This document shows, piece after piece, positions 34,533 through 43,506 of a stretch of 64,000 nt of DNA; the stretch's first letter is position 1, and each line of letters starts with the position of its first letter. Both the position numbers and the translations under genes were made by a program. The notes beneath the pieces were generated by a model, which worked only from the letters and a program-made list of their open reading frames with translations, ran no database searches and was not told the origin of the DNA. Source of the DNA: Desulfovibrionaceae bacterium (GTDB lineage: Bacteria > Desulfobacterota > Desulfovibrionia > Desulfovibrionales > Desulfovibrionaceae); the NCBI GenBank assembly GCA_015709315.1, contig JACCQI010000002.1, positions 119,530 through 183,529 on the forward strand. The letters are read 5' to 3'.

Positions 34533-35243
34533 TCAGGGGAGGAAAAGCAGAGAGAAGGCAAGGGCGAACAGCCCGGCGAACACCGTATCTTGCAGGGTCC
34601 AGCAAAAATCCGCTTCCCAGGCGTCCGGGCCTTCGAGGCCGCGGCTGGCCACGGCCAACGTCTGGTTCCAGGTCTTCTGTCCAAGATTGCGGATCACGGC
34701 CTGGGGAATGATGCGCGCCTTCATCACCCCGCCCGCGTCCGGGCAGCGGCGGTCGCAGACGTCCCGCACCCCGGTCGCTGTGAACAGACACAGGGGCAGG
34801 AAATGGACCATCAGGGCCAGGGCCAGGGCCACCCGCCAGGAGCGTTCCCTGCCCACCAGCGGCCGTGCGGCCCAGGCCACGGCCAGCCCGATGGCGCGGG
34901 CCGACGTGGACAGGGCCAGGGTCAGGCCCAGCAGGACCAGCCCGGCCAGCCGGATCGCGAGCTGCCCGGCGTCCATGGCCACGTATTCCAACGGCACGCC
35001 GGTCAGACCGTCCACGCCCGCCTTGACCATGACCCATAGGAAGATAAAGAGAAACAACCCTTTGACCATCCGGTTGCCCATGGGACGGCTGGCGGCCAGC
35101 AGGGGGACGAGCGGCATGAGCACCAGGACGCAGGCCGCTGCCGAGATCACATGCACCTTCCACAGGCTCGGCCCGAGGACCAATGCCGCCGCCAGCTTCA
35201 GCCGGGGGTCCAGGGCGCGCAGGCCCTCCACCGCCGAACGCAT
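34533..35243 (-). CDS. ECF-type transporter transmembrane subunit (CbiQ/EcfT-like)
   Basis: Integral membrane coupling subunit of an energy-coupling-factor importer. The 236-residue product starts MRSAVEGLRALDPRLKLAAAL, with about six helices and an EcfT-type Ala-Arg-Gly-like motif (AVASRGLEGPDAW) near the C-terminus. The ATG at 35243 shares one base with the ATPase stop, so the pair is coupled. The ORF track begins 7 codons earlier. No substrate-specific (S) subunit such as CbiM is adjacent, so the ligand (metal or vitamin) is unknown. Confidence 0.8.
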   Translation of the reverse strand: MRSAVEGLRALDPRLKLAAALVLGPSLWKVHVISAAACVLVLMPLVPLLAASRPMGNRMVKGLFLFIFLWVMVKAGVDGLTGVPLEYVAMDAGQLAIRLAGLVLLGLTLALSTSARAIGLAVAWAARPLVGRERSWRVALALALMVHFLPLCLFTATGVRDVCDRRCPDAGGVMKARIIPQAVIRNLGQKTWNQTLAVASRGLEGPDAWEADFCWTLQDTVFAGLFALAFSLLFLP

Positions 35244-35983
35244 CACGCGCCCTCCCTGTCCCAAGGGAGAATGGCCCGTTCGATGCTCCAGGAGCCCGGC
35301 GGCCGGACGCCGTGTTCGCGGACCCGGTCGAGCACAGCTTCGGGCGGACCGGAAAGAACCAGCCGCCCCTTGTCCATGACGGCCAGGCCGTCCACCAGGT
35401 CGATGACGGATTCCAAGTCGTGGCTGGACACCACCTGCGTCAGCCCGCGTTCGCGGTTCTCGGACAAAATGGCCCGCATCTCCCGAATGCCGTGATAGTC
35501 CAGTCCGCTGAACGGCTCGTCGAGCAGCAGGACCGAAGGCTTGTCCAGCAGGGCCGCGGCCAGGCAGAGCTTGCGCTTCATGCCCCAGGACAGGGCCTGC
35601 ACCGGACGCTCCCAGGCGTCCAGAAGGTCGAAGCGGCCGGCCATGCGCCGGGCCATGTCCACGGTCTCCTCGTCGCGCCTGCGCCCCATGAGCAGATCCT
35701 CGCCGACCGTTCCGCCCAGAATCTGCAAGTCCGCGTCCTGCATGACCAATCGGCTGACCGAGCGGATGGACTTCTCATTGCCCGGACTGACGCGGTCGGC
35801 CACGATCAGTTCGCCGCGCAGGGGGGAATACAGTCCGGCCATAAGGGACAGAAGCGTGGACTTGCCGCTGCCGTTGGCTCCGACCAGCACCAGAAGCCGC
35901 CCGGGATGGACGTGCAGGGAAACGTCGGCCACGGCCTCCCCGGTTCCTCCGTATGCAAAGGAGACTGCGTTCAATCGAATCAT
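35243..35983 (-). CDS. ECF/CbiO-type ABC transporter ATPase
   Basis: ATPase partner of the CbiQ-like subunit, 246 residues. Walker A is GANGSGKSTLL near residue 37, Walker B VLLLDEPFSGLD near 155 and the switch histidine is in VSSHDLESV. The signature normally read LSGGQ appears as LSWGMKRKL, an unusual substitution (Gly to Trp, then Met for Gln) that might alter ATPase behaviour. It is first of a two-gene operon. The S subunit must be encoded elsewhere, or the pair may serve as an exporter-like CbiQO remnant. Confidence 0.85.
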   Translation of the reverse strand: MIRLNAVSFAYGGTGEAVADVSLHVHPGRLLVLVGANGSGKSTLLSLMAGLYSPLRGELIVADRVSPGNEKSIRSVSRLVMQDADLQILGGTVGEDLLMGRRRDEETVDMARRMAGRFDLLDAWERPVQALSWGMKRKLCLAAALLDKPSVLLLDEPFSGLDYHGIREMRAILSENRERGLTQVVSSHDLESVIDLVDGLAVMDKGRLVLSGPPEAVLDRVREHGVRPPGSWSIERAILPWDREGA

Positions 35984-36034
35984 GGTTTACCTCGCGTCCC
36001 ACATTCCACCAAGGCGGGACACCTGTCAACGTGG

Positions 36035-36066
36035 AAACAAAACGGCCCCCGCCGGGGCGGGGGCCG
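36035..36066 (-). terminator. Terminator of the FadL-like gene
   Basis: Very GC-rich stem CGGCCCCCGCC/GGCGGGGGCCG (36043-36053 with 36056-36066), followed on the minus strand by TTTTGTTT. Confidence 0.9.
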
Positions 36067-36091
36067 TAAAATCGCGCATTGCGCGGCGCGC

Positions 36092-37288
36092 CTAGAACTT
36101 GTAGCCGAAGGAAAGCCCCAGTCCCAAGGTCCTGCCGTCGGTGTAGTCCACGCTGTGGCTCACGGCGCCATCGTGCATGTTCATGCCGTACCGTTCCTTG
36201 GTGACGAGATACATGCCGGCCACGTCCACGGTCAGGTCGTTCAACTTGTACCCGACGCCGAGGGTGTACATGAACCGGTCGTTGGCGGGCAGCATCATGG
36301 AGGCATACGCATGCCTGGTCGGGGTCTGATCGTAGACGAAACCGGCCCGCAAGGCCCAATTCTCGGTGGCCATGTACTCGGCTCCGAGCTGGAAACGCCA
36401 GGCGTTCTTGTAACAGAAGGTCTCGGTCTTGTCGGTATACGCGCCGAAATCGAACTCCATGGAATCGAACAGTTCCCACCGCGTGAAAACCAAATCGAAC
36501 TCGATGGATAAATCGTCCAGGGGACGATAGCCGAAGCCCAGGGAGTACTGGTCCGGGAAGGTGGCCTCGACCGTGGCCGAGGTCTTGGGAAGGATGCCGT
36601 CCACCTCCGCATCGCCGTCGCCGGTGAAGGAAACGGGCGCCCTATAGGAAAAGCCCACGGAAAACATGTCGTTGAAATCATAAAGGAGGCCGATATTGCC
36701 CGTCAAAGACGTGCCCTCAACGTCGACGTTGAGGGGCGCGCCGCCGGCAAGGGCATACGCCTTGGTCACGTAAAAAGTGCCCTTGATGGCTTCGATACCC
36801 GCGGCCACGGAAAAATTGTCCGTCACCTTGTAGGCGACGCTCGGGTTGAAGGAAAAAGACTCCAGCCTGGCCTCGCGAAGCAGGGTCTGGCCGGCCCAGT
36901 AATCCTCGAACTTGGTGCCCAGGCCGAAACGGGTGAATTCGCCCATGCCGATGAACAGCTTGTCGTTGACCTGATGCGTGACGTAGGCATGGGGCACGGC
37001 AAAGACCTGGACGGAAGTCGCGCTGCCGGACCCGTCCACCTTGACCTTGGAATACGGGGAGATGGCCGTAATGCCGCCATACACCTGAGTACCTTCCAGG
37101 CGGGTCATCTGCGCCGGGTTGTAGGCAACCACGGACGGATCGTCGCCGTTGGCGTAAAACGCGGTACCCTGGCCAAGGGCCGCGTTGCCCCATTCAAACA
37201 GGCCGAAACCGCTGGCCTGGGCGGTTGCGGCAACAGCGAACATGCTGAACAGAAGACTCATGACGAAATAAACGGACGCGCGTTTCAT
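36092..37288 (-). CDS. FadL/OmpP1-family outer-membrane transporter
   Basis: Outer-membrane barrel for hydrophobic molecules (long-chain fatty acids, aromatics). It has the signal peptide MKRASVYFVMSLLFSMFAVAATAQA, then the FadL N-terminal hatch sequence SGFGLFEWGNAALGQGTAFYANGDDPSVVAYNPAQM. The chain ends LGLSFGYKF with a terminal Phe. The length is 398 residues. The leader mRNA carries a stem-loop just before the ribosome binding site AAGGGGGAAGG. It is monocistronic with its own terminator. Confidence 0.9.
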   Translation of the reverse strand: MKRASVYFVMSLLFSMFAVAATAQASGFGLFEWGNAALGQGTAFYANGDDPSVVAYNPAQMTRLEGTQVYGGITAISPYSKVKVDGSGSATSVQVFAVPHAYVTHQVNDKLFIGMGEFTRFGLGTKFEDYWAGQTLLREARLESFSFNPSVAYKVTDNFSVAAGIEAIKGTFYVTKAYALAGGAPLNVDVEGTSLTGNIGLLYDFNDMFSVGFSYRAPVSFTGDGDAEVDGILPKTSATVEATFPDQYSLGFGYRPLDDLSIEFDLVFTRWELFDSMEFDFGAYTDKTETFCYKNAWRFQLGAEYMATENWALRAGFVYDQTPTRHAYASMMLPANDRFMYTLGVGYKLNDLTVDVAGMYLVTKERYGMNMHDGAVSHSVDYTDGRTLGLGLSFGYKF

Positions 37289-37304
37289 CCTTCCCCCTTA
37301 GGCG

Positions 37305-37325
37305 GCTGCCGTCTCTTGCGGCAGC
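37305..37325 (-). other. Leader hairpin of the FadL-like mRNA
   Basis: GCTGCCG-TCTCTTG-CGGCAGC inverted repeat between the promoter region and the ribosome binding site of the FadL-like gene. There is no T-run, so it is not a terminator. It may stabilise the mRNA or bind a regulator. Confidence 0.4.
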
Positions 37326-37510
37326 GGTCTTGGTTCAATGCTTCCCTACCCTCCCAGATACGGCATGACACTTATGCCCGGAAACACTGAAGTTGATATT
37401 TTGCACAAACTCACATTTTATAGCCGACGGGGGAAAAAATGTCTAAAAGAAAAACTAATTCAAACAGTTGTTTAACAATTTTTTTTCCAATCGCCCCAGG
37501 TCGCATCAAC

Positions 37511-37526
37511 CGGCACAATTCTGGCA
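37511..37526 (+). promoter_or_regulatory. Candidate sigma-54 promoter
   Basis: CGGCACAATTCTGGCA has the GG and GC dinucleotides exactly 10 nt apart and resembles TGGCACG-N4-TTGCA at most positions. It is about 53 nt upstream of the glycine-rich membrane protein gene. No enhancer-binding regulator is nearby. Confidence 0.45.
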
Positions 37527-37578
37527 AATGATTCCGTCATGAACCAATCGGGAAAAAATTTCCCGGCGGAGAAGCGGC

Positions 37579-38013
37579 ATGAACCACCTCATACCGAAAC
37601 CGGACATCAAGGAAAAAAGCTTTCAGGGCACTCTGGCCATCGGCGGAATCGCGGGCGTGGTCGAGGGGTCCATGCGGTACGGCTTCACGCTGCATACCGC
37701 CTTCCCGGGCATGATGCTGACGCTCACCGGCGCTTTTCTGGGAGGATTCACCGGATTCTTCATCAAGGATTTGGTCCGCACCTGGTGCGGCCGAAAGCCC
37801 TATCGCGGTGTGAACAACGACGGCTGGACCATGGGGGCGTTCCTGGGCTCCTTCGTGGGCACCCTGCTCCAGGTGATGACCAGCGCGGACGGGGCCAATC
37901 TCGTTGTCGGCTCCATCGTCGGCGCATACCTGGGCGCGGCCTGCGGGGCCTTGCCGGATGAATTCGTCACCCCCATCCTCAGCCGCATGAACGAAAACCG
38001 CCCGGCCGAATAA
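37579..38013 (+). CDS. Glycine-rich membrane protein of unknown function (144 aa)
   Basis: Not recognised. Hydrophobic, glycine-rich segments (GTLAIGGIAGVVEG, MMLTLTGAFLGGFTGFFI, WTMGAFLGSFVGTLL, VVGSIVGAYLGAACG) suggest three or four membrane helices packed by GxxxG-type contacts. GGAG precedes the ATG. It stands alone on the plus strand behind a sigma-54-like promoter and ends in a terminator used by the opposite-strand DUF4198 gene. The glycine-zipper style is reminiscent of the DUF456 protein at 28994 but no family can be named. Confidence 0.7.
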   Translation: MNHLIPKPDIKEKSFQGTLAIGGIAGVVEGSMRYGFTLHTAFPGMMLTLTGAFLGGFTGFFIKDLVRTWCGRKPYRGVNNDGWTMGAFLGSFVGTLLQVMTSADGANLVVGSIVGAYLGAACGALPDEFVTPILSRMNENRPAE

Positions 38014-38025
38014 ACGACCGGGCGG
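37994..38025 (-). terminator. Terminator of the DUF4198 gene, embedded in the opposite gene's 3' end
   Basis: CCGCCCGG/CCGGGCGG stem (37998-38005 with 38018-38025), followed on the minus strand by TTTTCGTT. The distal arm and T-run lie within the last codons of the plus-strand gene. Confidence 0.6.
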
Positions 38026-38051
38026 CATATCTTGCGGTTGCGAATACCCGA

Positions 38052-38798
38052 CTATTTCATCTCGACCCAGATGACCGCGCCGAGTTCCAGTTCGCGGCCC
38101 TTGTAGGGCTGGGCGTCCGCGTTGAGTCCGGCAAATCCCCACCATCCCTTCCAGGGGCAGGCAAAGGTGAACACGCCGTTGCCGTCCGCGATCACTTCCT
38201 GGGTGACCATGCGGTCGTTGGGGGCGCTCTTCTTGCCGTCCTTGTTGTAGTATTCCACTTCCACGCGGGTATACGGGGCGGGCTTGCCGTCCAGCATGAC
38301 GATGCCCTGGAACACGTTCCCGGCATAATTGCCGAAGGGACGGGTCAGGGGCACGATCTCGGTCTTCAGACCCAGGGGCTTGTTCCACTCCTCGCCCTCG
38401 CCGAACCCGTCGATGACGACCTTGGTGACGTGGCGGATATAGTTGTTCTCGGCGTCTTCCTTGTACGGGACCGGATCAAAGACAAAGGCGTACAGGCCGG
38501 GAGCCTTGGGGGTGTAGGTCGTGGCCCAGGCCAGATGATCCATGACCTTGGTTTCCTTCAGCGTCGGCAGCAGGTCCACCCGGTCCTGGCCGTCGATGAC
38601 CACGAAAAATTCAGCGGGCTTTTCCAGCTCCATGCCCTGTCCCTCGAAGGGATGGGAAAACGACAGGGTCAGGGCGACGGTCCGCTTGTCCTGGCTGGTG
38701 CAGTCGGCATCGGGAATCAGCATGCCGAAATGCGCGAACGCCTGCCCCGCAAACAACACCATGGCCAAGAAGGCAAGAACACCGGTCAATTTTTTCAT
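38052..38798 (-). CDS. DUF4198 periplasmic protein (NikM-like), paralog 1
   Basis: Exported protein; family members are associated with metal (Ni/Co) uptake or unknown envelope functions. From the ATG at 38798 (AGGAG upstream) the 248-residue product has signal peptide MKKLTGVLAFLAMVLFAGQAFA, with a His right after cleavage (HFGMLIPD). A C-terminal beta-rich half ends in WWGFAGLNADAQPYKG and AVIWVEMK. That last block is clearly shared with the protein at 49105. It is monocistronic here, 2 kb from the CbiQ/CbiO-like pair, which makes a link to metal import possible but unproven. Confidence 0.85.
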   Translation of the reverse strand: MKKLTGVLAFLAMVLFAGQAFAHFGMLIPDADCTSQDKRTVALTLSFSHPFEGQGMELEKPAEFFVVIDGQDRVDLLPTLKETKVMDHLAWATTYTPKAPGLYAFVFDPVPYKEDAENNYIRHVTKVVIDGFGEGEEWNKPLGLKTEIVPLTRPFGNYAGNVFQGIVMLDGKPAPYTRVEVEYYNKDGKKSAPNDRMVTQEVIADGNGVFTFACPWKGWWGFAGLNADAQPYKGRELELGAVIWVEMK

Positions 38799-38925
38799 CA
38801 CATTTTCTCCTCTGCTACAAACATCAACATATGATTCATACCCAACAGTCACATACCAATATCAAATTAGTAACACCAGTCAAGCAAAGAATCCTGATTA
38901 GTCATATCGGGAAAAAATGGACGGA

Positions 38926-39849
38926 TCAGTCGTCCCGGTGGTTCCAGCGCCTGGACAGGTACACGCCGGACAAGTTGTGCCACAGGCTGAACAACGCGCC
39001 GGGCAGGGCCGTGACCGCGCCGAAGTGCTTGACCGCAAGCGCCACTCCGAGGCCGGAGTTCTGCATGCCCACTTCGATGGCGATGGTCCGCGCGTCCCGT
39101 TTCGAGCAGCGCGCCAGGCGGGCCGCGCCGTATCCGGCGGCCAGGCCCAGGCCGTTGTGCAGGGCCACACCCAGCAGCACCAGCACCGGATAGGCGAGCA
39201 GGGTTTCACGGTTCAGCCCCATGATGCAGGCGATGAGCATGACGATGACGATGATGGAGAAAGAGGGGAACCAGCGCAACAGAGGCTCCAGGCGGGCGCG
39301 GAAGAACCGACGAAGCACCAGCCCGTCCACCAGCGGGAAGACCACGATCCAGAACACGGATTGGACCATGGACCAGAACTCGATCTCCACCTGCCGTTCC
39401 AGGATCAGGTAGATGATGGCCGGGGTGAGGAGCGGGGCCAGGCAGGTGGAGGCCAGGGTCAAGGTCACGGACAGCGGGACATTGGCCCCGGCCAGGTAGG
39501 CGATGACGTTGGAGGCGGTGCCGCCGGGGCACGCGCCCACGACCACCATGCCGATCATGGCCTCCATGGGCAGGCCGAGGATCGAGGAAACGCCCACCGC
39601 AAGGACGGGCATGACGGCGTATTGCAAGGCCATGCCGAGTCCCACTACCGGCCACTTGCGGAGAATGTCCCGGAAGTCCTTGAAATCCAGTGTCAGCCCC
39701 ATGCCGAACATGATCAGCCCGAGTCCGAGCGGGATGTGCGGCTTGACCCAGGTGAAGGACGGCGGCCAAGCCAGGGCCAGGGCGGACATGGCCACCGCGA
39801 TGACCAGAAACTGTTTCTCGATGAATCTCGGTACGGCGTAAATTGTCAT
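38926..39849 (-). CDS. BASS-family sodium-dependent transporter (bile acid:Na+ symporter type)
   Basis: Inner-membrane transporter with about nine to ten helices and 307 residues from the ATG at 39849. The family motif VVGACPGGTASNVIAYLAGANVPLSVTLT is near residue 105, and AIEVGMQNSGLGVALAVKHF near 250. In bacteria this family imports organic acids such as pantoate-like or sulfated compounds; the substrate is unknown here. No good ribosome binding site precedes this ATG; a GTG at 39888 (used in the track) is the alternative start. The SRP RNA gene is divergent. Confidence 0.88.
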   Translation of the reverse strand: MTIYAVPRFIEKQFLVIAVAMSALALAWPPSFTWVKPHIPLGLGLIMFGMGLTLDFKDFRDILRKWPVVGLGMALQYAVMPVLAVGVSSILGLPMEAMIGMVVVGACPGGTASNVIAYLAGANVPLSVTLTLASTCLAPLLTPAIIYLILERQVEIEFWSMVQSVFWIVVFPLVDGLVLRRFFRARLEPLLRWFPSFSIIVIVMLIACIMGLNRETLLAYPVLVLLGVALHNGLGLAAGYGAARLARCSKRDARTIAIEVGMQNSGLGVALAVKHFGAVTALPGALFSLWHNLSGVYLSRRWNHRDD

Positions 39850-39947
39850 GCGGGTGGGGTGACGCAAACAGGGAAACAAGTCAACCACCGATCCGAATTT
39901 TCAGGACTCGGACCGCCCTGAACCCGGCCAAAACGACGGGTGAGGAG

Positions 39948-39976
39948 TTGACGAAGCTCGGGAAACGCTGTAGGGA
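39948..39976 (+). promoter_or_regulatory. Possible promoter of the SRP RNA gene
   Basis: TTGACG (39948-39953), 17-nt spacer, TAGGGA (39971-39976). The position puts the transcript start just before the SRP RNA helix. Confidence 0.45.
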
Positions 39977-39984
39977 AACCATTC

Positions 39985-40079
39985 CCGTACAGAGGGAAGC
40001 CGGACGGCGGTTGCGTCGAGAACTCCGTCAGGTCCGAGAGGAAGCAGCGGTATCGATTGCTGCCGGGTGTCCGGTTTCC
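39985..40079 (+). ncRNA. ffs: Signal recognition particle RNA (4.5S, small bacterial type)
   Basis: Scaffold of the SRP that targets membrane proteins with Ffh. The invariant domain IV core GTCAGGTCCGAGAGGAAGCAGC is at 40027-40048. It is enclosed by a hairpin whose outer pairs CCGGAC (40000-40005) and GTCCGG (40069-40074) and inner GGCGG/CTGCC match the 4.5S shape. A terminator follows at 40087. The ends are approximate to about 10 nt. Confidence 0.9.
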
Positions 40080-40086
40080 ACTCAAA

Positions 40087-40116
40087 GGCGCGTTCATGCA
40101 TGAACGCGCCTTTTTT
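40087..40116 (+). terminator. Terminator of the SRP RNA gene
   Basis: Perfect 24-nt palindrome GGCGCGTTCATGCATGAACGCGCC followed by TTTTTT. Confidence 0.92.
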
Positions 40117-40128
40117 CTTTCCGCAGGG

Positions 40129-43100
40129 CTACAGCCGGGCCTTCATGGCGTCGATCAGAGCCAGCGCCTTCTTGAAATCGTACTCGGAAATGAACTTCAG
40201 CAACTGGGAGGCATCCGGCTCCAACCCGGACGGCCACCCCAGGGAACGCAGGCCGTCGGCCCCTTCCCGGCATTCCATGGGCGCTCCCCTGGAAAGCGGC
40301 TTTTCCAGGGCTTCGAGCGCCGCGCGCAGGGTTTCGTTGTCCGCGATCTCCTCGACGTGACCGAGAGCCGTTTCATCCGACACGGCCTTGACTTCGGCGA
40401 TGCTGCCTATGACCACTTGAAGTTCCGCGCGGAAATCGTCCAGTTCGTCGGCCACATCGCTGTCAGGGTCCCGGTCCAGGACCGCTTCCAGCCGCGAGGC
40501 CGCCTCGAAAAGCCTATTGGCGCCCAGCATGCCGGACGTCCCCTTGACCGAGTGGGCCAGGTGCATGCCCTCCTCCCTTTTCCCGGCCTCCATGAACGCC
40601 TCGATCCGGTCCGCCGCGTCGGCGTACTTCTCGTCCAGAAGGATGAGCAGATTGCGGTACAAAATCTTGTTGCCCCGTGCCCGCTTGAGGCCGAGGGCAA
40701 CGTCGATTCCTTCCAGGGACTCGGGCAGCGCGACGTCGTCCCCGGCGGGGCGGTCATCGACCTTGATGCCGCCGCAGCCCGCCTTTTTTTGGGTCCACCG
40801 GCCCAGCATCCTGAATAAATCGTCCGGATCGAACGGCTTGGCTATGTGATCGTTCATGCCGTACCGACGGCTCTTTTCAATATCCTCGACCATGGCGTGC
40901 GCGGTCATGGCGATGATCGGCAAGTCCCTGAACCGACCCTGCCGCCGTATCTCCTGCGTGGCCTCGTGCCCGTCCATGACCGGCATCTGAATGTCCATCA
41001 GGACCAGATCGACCTCGTTCTCGTTCAGAAATTCGATCGCCTCGCGTCCGTTGAACGCCTCAAAGGTTTCGATCCCGCCCGCGGCCAGGATCTCATGGGC
41101 CACCTGGCGGTTGATCGCGTTGTCCTCCACAAGCAGCACGCGAACCCCGCCCAATTCCTCGGGCGAGGTCCCCGCGTTCGCGTCGAACGACATGGTGACC
41201 ATGTCCTTGCCCAGGACCTCCACCACCAGATTGAACAAGAAGGACTGATTGACCGGCTTGAACAGCAATCCCTTGAACCCCAGTTCGTTGGTCTTCTTGA
41301 CCAGGGTGGCGTTGCCGTAGGCGGACACCATAAGCATGGGCGGCTTGACGGGAATGTCCGGATCGGCCAGGACGGCCTCGGCGGTTTCCACGCCGTCCAT
41401 CTCCGGCATCCGCCAGTCCACGACCAGCAGATCATAGCCCTCCGGGCTCTTCCGCAGGGAGTCGAGGGCCTCGCCGCCGGACTCGGCCAGGTCCACGGCC
41501 AGGCCCATCTGCTCGAGCATGCCCTTGAGGATGATCCGGGAAGTGGGATTGTCGTCCACCACCAGAGTGCGCTTGCCCTGCAGCTCGGCGGGCAGGGCCG
41601 TCCTGCCGTTCATGCCCTCGTCGAGGGGGAAGGTTATCTCGAACCAGAACAGGCTGCCGCTGCCCACCTCGCTCTCCACGCCGATGGTCCCGCCCATAAG
41701 GTTCACCAGCCGGTTGCAGAGATGCAGCCCCAGCCCGGACCCGCCGTACTTGCGGGTGGTCGAGGCGTCGGCCTGGGTGAAGGGCTTGAAAAGCTCCTCG
41801 ATCTTCTCGGATTCGATGCCTATGCCGTCGTCCTTGACGGTGAACCGAAGCCTCACGTCGCTCGCGGTGGTCATCAGGGCCTCGATGCCCACCACCACGG
41901 AGCCGTTGTCCGTGAACTTGACGGCGTTGTTGCACAAATTGATGAGAATCTGGGACAGGCGCATGGAATCGCCCACCAGGGAGGTCGGCACGTCTTTGCC
42001 GACGTTGATGAGAAATTCGAGCTTCTTCTCGTTGGCCCGGGGGGAAACGATGGTGGTCAACTGTTCCAGTACATGGTCGAGCTTGAACCCCACCAGTTCT
42101 ATGTTCAGCATGCCCGCCTCGACCTTGGACATGTCCAGGATGTCGTTGATGATACCCAGAAGCGACCGGGCCGAGATATCTATCTTGTTCAGGTAGTCCT
42201 TCTGGACCGGCGTCAGGTCCGTCATATTTGCAAGGTGCGTCATGCCGATAATGGCGTTCATGGGCGTCCTGATCTCATGGCTCATGTTGGCCAAAAACTC
42301 GCTCTTGGCCTTGGTGGCCTTCTCGGCCGACTCCTTGGCCTCGGTGATCTGCTTTTCGGTCTGCTTGCGGATGTGGATCTCGGACTTCAGAAGCCGGTTG
42401 GTCTTGTTCAGTTCCTCGGTCCGCTCGATGACCCGCTGCTCCATCTGGTCGTAGGCCAGCTTGAGTTCCGCCTGGGCATTGCGCAGGTCCGTGATGTTGG
42501 TGACCATGGCGAACGATCCGATGAACTCGCCATGCTCGTTGAACTGCGGGGTCGAGGACATGATGACGAAAACAGTGCTCCCGTCCTTGCGCGTCAACCG
42601 CCGCTCGTACCGGGCCGACTCTCCCGCGCGCCGCTTCGCGGCCTCCCGGGTAACCTCTTCCCGCTCCTCCTCATGGATGATTTCGGCCACCGGCATGCCC
42701 GCCATCTCCGACTCGGAATAACCGAGCATCTCGGCCGTGACGCTGTTGACCATGGAAATGCGAAAATCAACGTCGATGGCCACGATGCCCTCGATGCTGG
42801 TCTCGAACAGGCTCCGGTATTTCTGCTCGCTGATCCGCAGCTCGTCCTCGCGGCTTCTCACCTGCCTGGCCATCTCGTTGAACTTGGAAAGAATGACCTG
42901 CATCTCCGCATACGGCTCCTCGCCGTCGTCCCCCGCATACCGGCCGCGCGCCATGGCCTCGATGCGGTCGATGAGGTGCCCGAGCGGCGTCCGCAGGGTC
43001 CTGTCCAGGACCAGCTTGGTGAAAACGCCGAGGATCAGGATCACGGACAGCAGCGACAGCAGGCTGACCCAGGTCGTCTCAAAGACCTTTTCCCGGAATG

Positions 43101-43506
43101 TGGCCGGGGTCAGGCCGAGCTCGATGGTGCCCACGTCAACGTCCTCGTACCGGACGGTCGCCTCCTTGATGATGGTATCCCCGCCCACTTCGCCGTGTTC
43201 GTAAATGGTATTGCCCCGATGATCGGAGACCTTGATGTAGCCCACGACGTCAAGTCGGGAGAAGGTCTCGCACAGGCTGATGACCGATCCCTCCTCCATG
43301 TGCCACAGGTAGGACTCAAGGGAATTGGACAACTGGATGAGGGCCTCGTCGGACCGCTCCTCGAACTGGGACGCCGACCGCTGGTAGAGGACGAGGAAGA
43401 CCACCGAGGAGATGGTCAGGGACGACAAAAAAAGAACGGCGGTCAGACTCGCGGTCAAAAAATGAACCAGCGACTTCTTTTTCGTGGACTGCTGGGACAA
43501 CGACAC
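40129..43506 (-). CDS. Membrane hybrid histidine kinase (PAS-HisKA-HATPase-REC-REC-Hpt)
   Basis: Multi-step phosphorelay sensor of about 1125 residues. In order: TM helix (about 13-38), a periplasmic sensor part, TM helix (about 150-172), HAMP, PAS (about 245-360), coiled coil, HisKA with SHEIRTPMNAIIG, HATPase (N box LINLCNNAVKFTDNG, G box YGGSGLGLHLC), two receiver domains (VVDWRMPEMDG, LMDIQMPVMDG) and a C-terminal Hpt (MHLAHSVKGTSGMLG). The chosen GTG at 43506 has AAGGA upstream; the track's extra 59 residues are doubtful. No partner regulator is adjacent. The signal is unknown. Confidence 0.92.
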   Translation of the reverse strand: MSLSQQSTKKKSLVHFLTASLTAVLFLSSLTISSVVFLVLYQRSASQFEERSDEALIQLSNSLESYLWHMEEGSVISLCETFSRLDVVGYIKVSDHRGNTIYEHGEVGGDTIIKEATVRYEDVDVGTIELGLTPATFREKVFETTWVSLLSLLSVILILGVFTKLVLDRTLRTPLGHLIDRIEAMARGRYAGDDGEEPYAEMQVILSKFNEMARQVRSREDELRISEQKYRSLFETSIEGIVAIDVDFRISMVNSVTAEMLGYSESEMAGMPVAEIIHEEEREEVTREAAKRRAGESARYERRLTRKDGSTVFVIMSSTPQFNEHGEFIGSFAMVTNITDLRNAQAELKLAYDQMEQRVIERTEELNKTNRLLKSEIHIRKQTEKQITEAKESAEKATKAKSEFLANMSHEIRTPMNAIIGMTHLANMTDLTPVQKDYLNKIDISARSLLGIINDILDMSKVEAGMLNIELVGFKLDHVLEQLTTIVSPRANEKKLEFLINVGKDVPTSLVGDSMRLSQILINLCNNAVKFTDNGSVVVGIEALMTTASDVRLRFTVKDDGIGIESEKIEELFKPFTQADASTTRKYGGSGLGLHLCNRLVNLMGGTIGVESEVGSGSLFWFEITFPLDEGMNGRTALPAELQGKRTLVVDDNPTSRIILKGMLEQMGLAVDLAESGGEALDSLRKSPEGYDLLVVDWRMPEMDGVETAEAVLADPDIPVKPPMLMVSAYGNATLVKKTNELGFKGLLFKPVNQSFLFNLVVEVLGKDMVTMSFDANAGTSPEELGGVRVLLVEDNAINRQVAHEILAAGGIETFEAFNGREAIEFLNENEVDLVLMDIQMPVMDGHEATQEIRRQGRFRDLPIIAMTAHAMVEDIEKSRRYGMNDHIAKPFDPDDLFRMLGRWTQKKAGCGGIKVDDRPAGDDVALPESLEGIDVALGLKRARGNKILYRNLLILLDEKYADAADRIEAFMEAGKREEGMHLAHSVKGTSGMLGANRLFEAASRLEAVLDRDPDSDVADELDDFRAELQVVIGSIAEVKAVSDETALGHVEEIADNETLRAALEALEKPLSRGAPMECREGADGLRSLGWPSGLEPDASQLLKFISEYDFKKALALIDAMKARL

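Noticed and set aside
34518-35039. 173-aa plus-strand ORF over the CbiQ-like gene
   Set aside because: Shadow frame; low-complexity and without start signals.
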